18,757 nt of DNA from the NCBI GenBank assembly GCA_002320555.1, contig DCJV01000086.1, forward strand, positions 3,239-21,995, given 5' to 3'. A program made the position numbers and the translations under genes. The notes under the pieces were generated by a model, which worked only from the letters and a program-made list of their open reading frames with translations, was not told the origin of the DNA and searched no databases. Of the stretch, positions 1 through 6,582 are shown in pieces. The stretch comes from Ruminococcaceae bacterium UBA1691 (GTDB taxonomy: Bacteria > Bacillota > Clostridia > Oscillospirales > Acutalibacteraceae). How positions within the stretch are numbered: the stretch's first letter is position 1; every line of letters begins with the position of its first letter.

Positions 1-1
1 G

Positions 2-364
2 GCACCGGCTCCGGGGTATGCACCGAGCAAAACCTGATGGGTGCGTGACACCGAGTCGGATAAACTCATCGGCGCGGTCAATATCCGCGCTTATCTTACA
101 AAAGCTGGGTTTGAAGCATGGGGCCATATCGGCTATGGTGTGCGGCCCAGTGAACGCCGGAAAGGTTACGCCACACAGATGCTGCAAATGGCGCTCGAGT
201 GCTGCCGAGCGATGGATCTTTGGCGGGTGCTCCTTGGCTGTGCGGACGACAATATCGCCAGCGCAAAAACGATTGAAAAATGCGGCGGCAGGCTGGAAAA
301 TATTGTTTGTATGGCAACGGACGGGAAGCAAACACGGGTCAGGCGCTACTGGATCGCTTTATGA
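2..364 (+). pseudogene. GNAT-family N-acetyltransferase, 5' truncated, in-frame stop
   Basis: The frame encodes the C-terminal half of a GNAT acetyltransferase, which transfers acetyl from acetyl-CoA to an amine. The acetyl-CoA loop is visible as GYGVRPSERRKGYAT (about nucleotides 130-175), followed by a DNIASAKTIEKCGG stretch typical of the C-terminal fold and an end at RYWIAL. The same frame upstream reads APAPGYAPSKT, then TGA at 35-37, then tgg and GTG at 41, and both sides of the stop resemble the family (GYxPSxTxWxVRD). The stop therefore appears to interrupt a once continuous gene. A GTG start at 41 giving 107 residues is possible, but it would lack the N-terminal part of the fold and has no clear ribosome binding site. 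The start lies outside the window. Alternatives are a sequencing error near 35-41 or a decayed gene. The substrate cannot be told. Confidence 0.6.
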
Positions 365-446
365 GGAACCGATCGCATTGATCAGCATATGGAGCATCAG
401 CGCAGCGCAGACGTTTTTGCATTTTAGGCGAAAAGGGGGATTTTCC

Positions 447-1271
447 ATAGAACGTGAACCTATCAAAGCCACAGAGTATGGCGACCGGATCGAGCCGGTT
501 GCCGACGGCGTTTATCATATCGATGATGCACATGCGCAGTCCTTTTATCTGATTGAGGGCGGGGAACGCGCCCTTGTGATCGATACGGGGATGGAGGCAC
601 GCGCACTTATCCCCCTCCTGTGCACACTGACGGAGAAGCCGTTTGTGCTCGCCCTGACGCATGCACATCCCGACCATATGTACCATGCGGATGAGTTCGA
701 GACCGTCTACCTGGGCAGGGCGGATATCGCAGCGTGGAAAGGCACGCTCAGGCTCGTGACGGATGTGCTCGTCGGCATGCGGAAGTTGCCGAAGAAGAAG
801 TTTCTAGTGGAAACTTATGTCCCGGTCACGGGCCGCACAAACATCGATCTAGGGGGGAATGTGATCGAGGCGCTGGAGGCGCCGGGCCATACGCCGGGCT
901 CCATGATGTATGTCGACCATCAGCACCGCTGCATTTTTACAGGCGACGCGGTGGGCAGCGGCATGTTCGTCCTCATGGCGCTGCCCGGCTGCCTGAAGCT
1001 TTCCGATTATCGAGACAGCCTTGCGCGCCTATTGAAAAAGCTGGAGCCGATCGCGGATTACCGGATGTACGGCGGCCATTTGAATCAGGAGCGAGGCGCG
1101 GGCGAGCGGGGAGAGGATTATTACAACCCGGTGACCATTGAAGTGGTGCGGGATCTTTATACGCTGTGCGATAAGCTGCTGAAAAAAGAGCTTCTCCCGC
1201 AGGGAAAGGGATTTCTCAGTGCAAAATACGGTAAGGCGGAAATACAGCTGCGCAGGGATCAACTGCGCTGA
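447..1271 (+). CDS. Metallo-beta-lactamase-fold hydrolase
   Basis: Predicted soluble MBL-fold hydrolase of about 274 residues. The full dinuclear metal site is visible: HAHPDH (His72, His74, Asp76, His77 counted from 447), GHTPGS (His148), TGDA (Asp167) and a final YGGH (His211). This is the glyoxalase II/RNase Z-like superfamily, and the substrate cannot be predicted. The frame is open far upstream, but homologous-looking sequence begins only around EREPIKATEYGDRIEPV. No ATG, GTG or TTG with a ribosome binding site lies there. The best-placed codon is ATA at 447, six bases after a strong aaaaggggga (431-440). This could be a rare ATA start, a mutated ATG, or a sequencing error. It follows the acetyltransferase remnant by about 80 bases and may share its transcript. 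A terminator follows at 1449. Confidence 0.8.
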   Translation: MEREPIKATEYGDRIEPVADGVYHIDDAHAQSFYLIEGGERALVIDTGMEARALIPLLCTLTEKPFVLALTHAHPDHMYHADEFETVYLGRADIAAWKGTLRLVTDVLVGMRKLPKKKFLVETYVPVTGRTNIDLGGNVIEALEAPGHTPGSMMYVDHQHRCIFTGDAVGSGMFVLMALPGCLKLSDYRDSLARLLKKLEPIADYRMYGGHLNQERGAGERGEDYYNPVTIEVVRDLYTLCDKLLKKELLPQGKGFLSAKYGKAEIQLRRDQLR

Positions 1272-1448
1272 GGGGAGAAAATTCAGACACGAACCCTTCC
1301 CTGTGCCTGGATCCGCGTGAGCGGGCGAGTTTGGAAAGATTAGCCCAACAGGTTGGATCGTGGCTTAGTCTCGTGCTGCCGCAGTGCCCTCCACAAATCC
1401 ATCACTCATCTGAAGATAAGCTGAAATAGCAAATCAGAAACGCAAAAT
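1272..1448. other. Non-coding stretch, nothing recognised
   Basis: This lies between the MBL gene and a terminator. I see no convincing reading frame with a ribosome binding site, no tRNA-like cloverleaf and no riboswitch core motif. It ends directly in an intrinsic terminator, so it is either the 3' untranslated end of the upstream transcript or a small RNA of up to about 200 nucleotides. The sequence alone does not decide. Confidence 0.4.
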
Positions 1449-1484
1449 CCGCAGGCAAACGAGAGATTCGCCTGCGGGTTTTTT
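1449..1484 (+). terminator. Intrinsic terminator after the MBL gene region
   Basis: Arms CCGCAGGC (1449-1456) and GCCTGCGG (1470-1477) are perfectly complementary over 8 bp with a 13-base loop, and a run of six T follows (1479-1484). It separates the acetyltransferase/MBL transcript from the dcw cluster. Confidence 0.85.
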
Positions 1485-1492
1485 GCTCTACA

Positions 1493-1563
1493 AGAGGCGG
1501 AGGAGGAATACGGATATTCACCGTTTTATGGTGATATACCATATCTTGTGCCTCTCCTTTTTT
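1493..1563 (+). other. Possible structured RNA element or second terminator
   Basis: AGAGGC (1493-1498) can pair with GCCTCT (1550-1555), followed by cc and six T (1558-1563). Inside it, ATAT plus CACC (1514-1522, one bulged T) pairs with GGTGATAT (1530-1537). It may be a back-up terminator with a long arm. The outer stem is short, so this is tentative. Confidence 0.3.
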
Positions 1564-1629
1564 GCCCCCACAACGCCGTTAAAAATTAAGTGCTATTTTG
1601 CAATAAAGCATATTTTTTCGTCTGAACGC

Positions 1630-1658
1630 TTGCATTTTCAGGATACAGTTAGTATAAT
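1630..1658 (+). promoter_or_regulatory. Main dcw promoter (sigma-A type)
   Basis: -35 TTGCAT (1630-1635), 17-base spacer, -10 TATAAT (1653-1658, perfect consensus). The region upstream is AT-rich (about 1575-1620) and could act as an UP element. The expected transcription start near 1665 coincides with the first AAAGTGG box. It lies about 75 bases upstream of mraZ. Confidence 0.85.
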
Positions 1659-1664
1659 AGCACT

Positions 1665-1694
1665 AAAGTGGAGCAGAAAAGAGCAAAGTGGAGC
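1665..1694 (+). promoter_or_regulatory. Putative MraZ operator: repeated AAAGTGGAGC boxes
   Basis: A perfect 10-base direct repeat AAAGTGGAGC occurs at 1665-1674 and 1685-1694. The 10 bases between (1675-1684, AGAAAAGAGC) match 6 of 10, giving three boxes at a 10-bp period. MraZ of Mollicutes is known to bind AAAGTG[T/G] repeats at this spacing in front of its own cluster. The position at the transcription start of mraZ fits autoregulation. Confidence 0.75.
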
Positions 1695-1732
1695 CAAAAC
1701 CCACATCTTAAATCGCAAGGGAGGGAAAGGAG

Positions 1733-2293
1733 ATGGCTGAGCTTTCGGCCGGCGCTGCCGCTGAAACTGCGGCGCAGGCCCCGGCAGAATCCATGCCCGC
1801 CGCGCAAACTGCAGCTGAGGCGCAGTTGGAAAAAAGGCCCGCGGAATTTAAGGGCTTTTTTGAGCATGGGCTGGATGCGAAGGGCCGTCTTTTTATCCCC
1901 GCAAAATTTCGTGAGCAATTAGGCGCCTCCTTCACGCTCTGCTTTGCACCCCATGTTCCCGCTTTAGTCCTATACCCGGACGAGGTCTGGAAAGAGATTT
2001 CAGACCGGATCAACGCTTCTCTCTTCGACGAGCAGATGCGCAAGGTGCAGCGGCGCACCATGAGCAGCGCGTTCGATATTGAAGCGGACAAGCAGGGCCG
2101 TATCACGATCCCGGCGATTTTCAAGCGTTATGCAAAGCTCGAGTCGGAATGCATCATCTCCGGTGCGGGCCGCAAGGTGGAAATCTGGAACCCGGATGCG
2201 TGGTATGAGGAGTTCACGCGCCAGCTGGAACTGCCGGAGGGTGAGGACGATTTTGGCGTTTCCTATGATTTTGGAGACGTGTTGGAACGGTAG
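1733..2293 (+). CDS. mraZ: Transcriptional regulator MraZ with N-terminal extension
   Basis: MraZ is an AbrB-fold, ring-forming DNA-binding protein that regulates the dcw cluster. Both duplicated motifs are present: DAKGRLFIPAKFR (residues 48-60) and DKQGRITIPAIF (119-130), each with the DxxxR signature. The protein is 186 residues, whereas the family is usually about 140-150. The excess is an Ala/Glu/Gln-rich N-terminal tail of about 37 residues before EFKGFFEHGLDAKGR, where other MraZ proteins begin. I kept the start at 1733 because gggagg (around 1720-1725) is well spaced for it, with a further aaggag directly before the ATG. No later ATG near residue 40 offers a shorter start. Met21 is the only internal candidate and has no visible ribosome binding site. 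It is first in the operon, directly downstream of its likely operator. Confidence 0.95.
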   Translation: MAELSAGAAAETAAQAPAESMPAAQTAAEAQLEKRPAEFKGFFEHGLDAKGRLFIPAKFREQLGASFTLCFAPHVPALVLYPDEVWKEISDRINASLFDEQMRKVQRRTMSSAFDIEADKQGRITIPAIFKRYAKLESECIISGAGRKVEIWNPDAWYEEFTRQLELPEGEDDFGVSYDFGDVLER

Positions 2294-2325
2294 GAAGATA
2301 TCATTCATGAAGGGGCTTTTCCAAT

Positions 2326-3258
2326 ATGGAATTCTCCCATAAACCCGTTTTATTTGCGGAAACGGTTGAGGCACTTCAGATCAAACCCAATGGCGTCTAT
2401 GTGGACGGTACGGCGGGCGGCGGCGGCCATTCCGCCGCGATTGCAGCCCGATTGTCCGAAGGGGGTCGATTGATTTGCATCGATCAGGATCCGGACGCGA
2501 TCGCCGTTTTGCAGGAGCGGATTGGCGGCCTGCCGCAGGTGACAATTGTGCAGGAGAATTTTGCTCGCATCGATTCCGTGCTCAGCAGCCTGGAACTTCC
2601 AGGTGCGGATGGCATTTTGATCGACCTCGGCGTCAGCTCCCATCAACTGGATACGCCCGAGCGCGGCTTTTCGTTCCATACGGATGCGCCGCTCGACATG
2701 CGCATGTCTCAGCAGGGGCCGACGGCGGCGGAGCTGGTCAATACGCTCGATGAGCGTTCCCTCACACGGATTCTGAGCGAATACGGCGAGGAGCGCTATG
2801 CCCGTTCGATTGCCCGCAATATTGTGCGAACGCGGGAACAAGAGCCAATGAAAACGACGCTTCAGCTCGCAGAGCTTGTCAAGGCTTCCATGCCGGCTGC
2901 GGCGCGACGCGAGGGCGGGCATCCGGCGCGCAGGACGTTCCAGGCGCTGCGCATTGCGGTCAACGGCGAGCTGGACATGCTTTCCGCCGGACTCGACGCG
3001 ATGTTTGAACGCCTCAATCCAGGCGGCCGGTTGGCCGCGATCACATTTCACTCCTTGGAGGACCGAATGGTCAAGCAGCGGTTCGCCTCCTGGTGCGAGG
3101 GCTGCATTTGCCCGCCCGATTTCCCAGTCTGCGTATGCGGCAGAACGCCGCGCGCGCGCCTTCCCTTCAAGGTGAAAGGGCCGTCTGCACAGGAGCTGGA
3201 GGCAAATCCGCGCAGCCGGAGCGCAAAACTTCGGGTGGTGGAAAAGTTTGGAAGATGA
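2326..3258 (+). CDS. rsmH: 16S rRNA (cytosine1402-N4)-methyltransferase RsmH
   Basis: S-adenosylmethionine-dependent methyltransferase (formerly MraW) that methylates N4 of C1402 in the decoding centre of 16S rRNA. Its 310 residues equal the family norm. Visible motifs are the SAM-binding GTAGGGGHS (residues 28-36), an acidic CIDQDPDA strand end (51-58), DGILIDLGVSS (95-105), and the C-terminal ITFHSLEDRMVK segment. A Cys-rich EGCICPPDFPVCVCG stretch precedes the C-terminus, as in many Gram-positive members. The start at 2326 has gaagggg about nine bases upstream and sits 32 bases after mraZ. The ATG at 2307 is in another frame. Nothing is unusual in this gene. Confidence 0.97.
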   Translation: MEFSHKPVLFAETVEALQIKPNGVYVDGTAGGGGHSAAIAARLSEGGRLICIDQDPDAIAVLQERIGGLPQVTIVQENFARIDSVLSSLELPGADGILIDLGVSSHQLDTPERGFSFHTDAPLDMRMSQQGPTAAELVNTLDERSLTRILSEYGEERYARSIARNIVRTREQEPMKTTLQLAELVKASMPAAARREGGHPARRTFQALRIAVNGELDMLSAGLDAMFERLNPGGRLAAITFHSLEDRMVKQRFASWCEGCICPPDFPVCVCGRTPRARLPFKVKGPSAQELEANPRSRSAKLRVVEKFGR

Positions 3259-3267
3259 TTTACTAGA

Positions 3268-3296
3268 ATTACAAATAACAGATTTGATTTTATGAT
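3268..3296 (+). promoter_or_regulatory. Possible weak internal promoter before ftsL
   Basis: ATTACA (3268-3273), 17-base spacer, TATGAT (3291-3296) in an AT-rich 55-base gap between rsmH and ftsL. The -10 matches 5 of 6 and the -35 only 4 of 6. AT-rich gaps can produce such matches by chance. Confidence 0.35.
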
Positions 3297-3313
3297 AGAA
3301 AGGAGACCGAACC

Positions 3314-3952
3314 ATGGCACAGCGTACTACAGGAACCGGCGCATATGATTTTTCACGTTTTGAACGCGCACAGGCGGCGCCGCAGCGTGTTCCGGCCCGG
3401 CCACAGAAATCGCCTCCAAGGCCCGTCAAGGTCCCCGAGCCGCGGAAAACCTCTGCACAGCGCAGACGGGAGAGTGTTGACTCCCTGCGCCGTACGGTGA
3501 AGACCATATTGGTCTCCGGGCTCCTGCTCTCCCTTTTGGGCGGGATGCTTTACAGTGAAGTCAGGCAGGAGGAGCTGACCCACGCCTATCGGAAGCTGGA
3601 AAGCCAAATGGCGATCGCACAAAGTGAAAACACCCGGCTGAACATGGAATTGAGTGCAAAGCTTTCACTGGACAAGGTGGAGGCCTATGCGCGTGAAAAG
3701 CTGGGGATGGTGAAAAACGACGCACCCATCGAGTGCATCAATATCCCGCAGGACAACGAGGTGTTGCTGGCCGGCGGAAAAAGCCAGTCGAATGCTTCCA
3801 AAACGGAGAGCGGCACGGATCAAAAGCAGCAAGCGGCTTCTCAGGAGCAACGAAACGCTTCTGCTTCCAAACAGTCCGGCACACCGGAGAAGCAGGCGGA
3901 CAAGCAATCATCCGGGTCGGCGCTGAAAGATTTTTTGGAATATCTTTTTTAG
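3314..3952 (+). CDS. ftsL: Cell division protein FtsL
   Basis: Bitopic divisome protein of the FtsL/DivIC type, which joins FtsQ and FtsB/DivIC to activate septal synthesis by FtsW and the PBP. The 212 residues show a basic, Pro-rich cytoplasmic tail (1-61), one membrane segment (about 62-81), an extracellular coiled coil (about 85-118), and the conserved VEAYAREKLGMVKNDAP segment (122-138). A low-complexity Ser/Gln/Lys/Ala/Glu tail (about 156-203) and a hydrophobic end, ALKDFLEYLF, follow. FtsL is typically 100-130 residues, so both the N-terminal tail and the C-terminal tail are additions. Identity rests on topology, the KLGM motif and position between rsmH and the PBP, since FtsL sequences are poorly conserved. 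The start has aaaggaga at 3299-3306. Confidence 0.88.
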   Translation: MAQRTTGTGAYDFSRFERAQAAPQRVPARPQKSPPRPVKVPEPRKTSAQRRRESVDSLRRTVKTILVSGLLLSLLGGMLYSEVRQEELTHAYRKLESQMAIAQSENTRLNMELSAKLSLDKVEAYAREKLGMVKNDAPIECINIPQDNEVLLAGGKSQSNASKTESGTDQKQQAASQEQRNASASKQSGTPEKQADKQSSGSALKDFLEYLF

Positions 3953-4043
3953 CAGGGCAATACCTATGAATAGGCGGCATCTGATTCCGGCTGACTGTTG
4001 CCGGAGAGCTGCGGACAGAAGTTGATGCGGTGAGCTGGCTGCG

Positions 4044-4090
4044 CCGCGCGGGAACAAGCTTTCCGTGCGGCGGCGGTGCGGCCACCGCTG
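4044..4090 (+). other. Tandem GC-rich hairpins between ftsL and the PBP gene
   Basis: The 180-192 base gap after ftsL has no credible gene. It holds a perfect 11-bp stem with two G-T pairs (4044-4054 with 4060-4070, loop caagc). An 8-bp stem follows directly (4071-4078 with 4083-4090, loop cggc, one G-T pair). Only TTT follows, so these are not standard terminators. They could pause transcription or protect an mRNA processing end between ftsL and the PBP gene. Confidence 0.55.
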
Positions 4091-4144
4091 TTTCGATAAA
4101 AGCCCGTTCATTCATGGATACAGTGTGAAAGGATGATTATTCTT

Positions 4145-6436
4145 ATGAGCAAAAAGCCATCGCGTCATATGGTACACCGTGCGATTATAGTATTGGTGGC
4201 GCTACTCTTCGGCGTTTTTGGAATGGACGTCGTCAGCCTGGCGCGCATTCAGCTGATCCATGCGGATGAATACCGGAGCAAGGCCGAGAGCCAGCAGCTG
4301 AGCGATACGGAAATCCAGCCGCAGCGAGGCGTGATTTACGACCGGAACAAAAAGGTGCTCGCCCAGAGCGCTAATGTCTGGCTCGTTTACATCAATCCCT
4401 CTAAAATCCCGAATGACAAGGTGCGCAATGCCATCTCGGAGGGCCTGGCGGAAATTTTGGAGATGGATAAAGATACAATCCTGAAAAAAGCGCAGAGAAC
4501 GAATTACGGCTATGTAGCGGTCAAAAATCAGGTGGAAAAAGAGATGAAGGATGCGGTCAGCGATTTCATCTCCAAGCACGATGAAGCGCTGAAGAAGATC
4601 AATCAGAAAAATGTGCCGGATGATCAGAAGGATGCCTATTATTCAGAGATCATCTTTATCGATCCGGACGTCAAGCGCTATTATCCCAATTCCCATCTCG
4701 CTTCCACAGTCCTCGGCTTTACCGGCAAGGACGGCGTGGGCCGTTGGGGGCTTGAGGCAAAATATAATGAGACGCTTTCCGGCACGCCGGGCCGCATTCT
4801 AACGGCGAAAAACGCCGGTATGGACAGTATGGATACACCTTATGAGACGACTTATGACGCAAAGCAGGGCAATTCTCTGGTGCTGGCCCTCGACGAGGTC
4901 ATCCAGTATTATCTGGAGAAGAGCCTCGATCAGGCGCGCGTGAACGCGCAGGCCAAAAGCGCCTATGGGATCGTGATGGATGTCGAGACGGGCGGCATTC
5001 TCGCCATGGCGACCAAAGGAGATTTCGACCCGAACGACCCGCATGCCATCGCGGATGAGAAGACCGCGGCAGAGCTTGAAAAAATCGTTGATCCGGAGGA
5101 AAAATACAAAGAACTCACCAACGCGCAGTATACGCAGTGGCGCAACCGCGCGATCACGGATACCTATGAGCCTGGCTCCGTTTTCAAGGTTGTCACGGCG
5201 GCCGCGGCGGTGGAGGAAAACGTGATCCCGGATAACTTCACCTACACCTGCACCGGCGTGATCAATGTGGCGGGCACCAAAATTCACTGCCATAAGCGCT
5301 CGGGCCACGGGACGGAGGATTTTACCCACGGCCTGATGAATTCCTGCAACCCCTTCTTTATCACGGTCGGCCAGCGCCTGGGCGCGGAAAAATTCTATAA
5401 ATATTTCGAAGCGTTCGGCTTTACGGAGAAGACTGGCATTGACCTGCCCAGCGAAACGGCGCCGGTAGAGGGCCAATCCTACCATACGCTCAAGCAGCTC
5501 GGTGTCGTTGAGCTCGCCAGCTCCTCCTTTGGCCAGACCTTTGAGACCACGGCCATCCAGATGCTCACTGCCGTCAATACGATTGCAAACGGCGGTAAAA
5601 TGATGAAGCCCTATATCGTCTCCTCCGTACTCGATGAAGAGGGCAACACGATTTCCACCACACGGCCTACGGTCAAGCGGCAGGTCATCTCGGAAAAGAG
5701 CGCGGCCAAGGTGGCGGACATGATGGAGCACGTCGTTTCCGAGGGCACCGGTAAAAACGCCTATGTGGCAGGCTTCCGCCTCGCCGGAAAGACCGGTACG
5801 TCGGAAAAGCTCGCAGGCGGCGGGAAAAAGGAGGGCAAGTATGTGGCTTCCTTCGTCTGCTTCGCGCCCGCGAACGATCCCAAGATTTCGATGCTGATCG
5901 TCATCGACGAACCGGTCGGCCAGATCAACGGCGGACAGATTGCAACGCCCGTTGCCGCGGAGGTTGCAGAGGCAACACTCAATTATCTCAATGTCGACCC
6001 GCAGTACACCGCCAAAGAACTGGCCAATCTCGGAGAAGAAACGCCGTCCGTAACGGGCCTGCCCCTCTCCAAAGCGCGCGAAGCGCTCAGCGGCTTTACC
6101 ATCAAAACAGTCGGCGAGGGCAACACGGTGATCAGCCAGATGCCGGCGGCCGGGCAGCTCATTCCGAAAAACGGCGTGGTGGTGCTCTATACGGATAAGA
6201 CCTCGGAGAAAAAGAAGGTGACCGTGCCGAATCTGACCAATCTGAGCGTATCTGAAGCGAACCAGAAGGCGCTTGAATACGGCCTGAATCCAAAGATTTT
6301 CGGCAACTCCCTGACGATGGGAGAATCCGTCTCCTATAAGCAGAGCGAGGAGGCCGGTTCACAGGTCGACGAGGGAACGGTGGTCACCATCTATTTCAAA
6401 TCCAATGTGGACGTCAACGATCTGGCGCGGAATTAA
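4145..6436 (+). CDS. ftsI: Class B penicillin-binding protein with two PASTA domains (FtsI/SpoVD family)
   Basis: Septal D,D-transpeptidase that cross-links glycan strands made by FtsW. Numbering from 4145 gives 763 residues: membrane anchor about 12-33; PBP dimerisation motif RGVIYDRN (61-68); transpeptidase domain with active-site SVFK (Ser345, Lys348), SCN (Ser400-Asn402) and KTG (549-551); and two C-terminal PASTA repeats (about 632-688 and 692-758). All catalytic residues are present. An ATG at 4133 in the same frame overlaps its own aaagga, so the ATG at 4145, eleven bases after that site, is the likelier start. The position after ftsL matches both PBP2B/FtsI (division) and SpoVD (sporulation), and sequence alone does not separate them. 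The PASTA domains suggest binding of peptidoglycan fragments or regulation by the PASTA/Stk system. Confidence 0.95.
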   Translation: MSKKPSRHMVHRAIIVLVALLFGVFGMDVVSLARIQLIHADEYRSKAESQQLSDTEIQPQRGVIYDRNKKVLAQSANVWLVYINPSKIPNDKVRNAISEGLAEILEMDKDTILKKAQRTNYGYVAVKNQVEKEMKDAVSDFISKHDEALKKINQKNVPDDQKDAYYSEIIFIDPDVKRYYPNSHLASTVLGFTGKDGVGRWGLEAKYNETLSGTPGRILTAKNAGMDSMDTPYETTYDAKQGNSLVLALDEVIQYYLEKSLDQARVNAQAKSAYGIVMDVETGGILAMATKGDFDPNDPHAIADEKTAAELEKIVDPEEKYKELTNAQYTQWRNRAITDTYEPGSVFKVVTAAAAVEENVIPDNFTYTCTGVINVAGTKIHCHKRSGHGTEDFTHGLMNSCNPFFITVGQRLGAEKFYKYFEAFGFTEKTGIDLPSETAPVEGQSYHTLKQLGVVELASSSFGQTFETTAIQMLTAVNTIANGGKMMKPYIVSSVLDEEGNTISTTRPTVKRQVISEKSAAKVADMMEHVVSEGTGKNAYVAGFRLAGKTGTSEKLAGGGKKEGKYVASFVCFAPANDPKISMLIVIDEPVGQINGGQIATPVAAEVAEATLNYLNVDPQYTAKELANLGEETPSVTGLPLSKAREALSGFTIKTVGEGNTVISQMPAAGQLIPKNGVVVLYTDKTSEKKKVTVPNLTNLSVSEANQKALEYGLNPKIFGNSLTMGESVSYKQSEEAGSQVDEGTVVTIYFKSNVDVNDLARN

Positions 6437-6523
6437 TCCTGCGCCATGTGCAGAGAGGTTTCAGTTGGGCGGCGGATCGCCCTACCCGCTCAACAGAGCA
6501 ATCCCTGCAAAAAACAAATTGGA

Positions 6524-6553
6524 ACCATAAAACTTCGCATTTTATGGTATACT
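6524..6553 (+). promoter_or_regulatory. Possible murE promoter with palindromic operator
   Basis: ACCATAAAA (6524-6532) and TTTTATGGT (6540-6548) form a perfect 9-bp inverted repeat with a 7-base centre. The right arm runs into an extended -10, TGgTATACT (TATACT at 6548-6553). There is no good -35 at 17 bases. The layout suggests a repressor site over an internal promoter for murE, or an RNA hairpin if transcribed through. Confidence 0.5.
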
Positions 6554-6582
6554 ATGTTCGTTTCAGAAATGGAGGTGCGGCA

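Noticed and set aside
18..446. Upstream in-frame extension of the MBL gene
   Set aside because: It overlaps the acetyltransferase in another frame and shows no MBL-like sequence.
2350..3507. Long open frame on the minus strand (385 codons) opposite rsmH and ftsL
   Set aside because: It lies opposite a gene with clear family motifs, has no family signature of its own, and is a by-product of GC-rich codon use.
6448..6582. Upstream in-frame extension of murE
   Set aside because: Not MurE-like, no ribosome binding site at 6448, and it contains the putative promoter; ATG 6583 has ggaggt.
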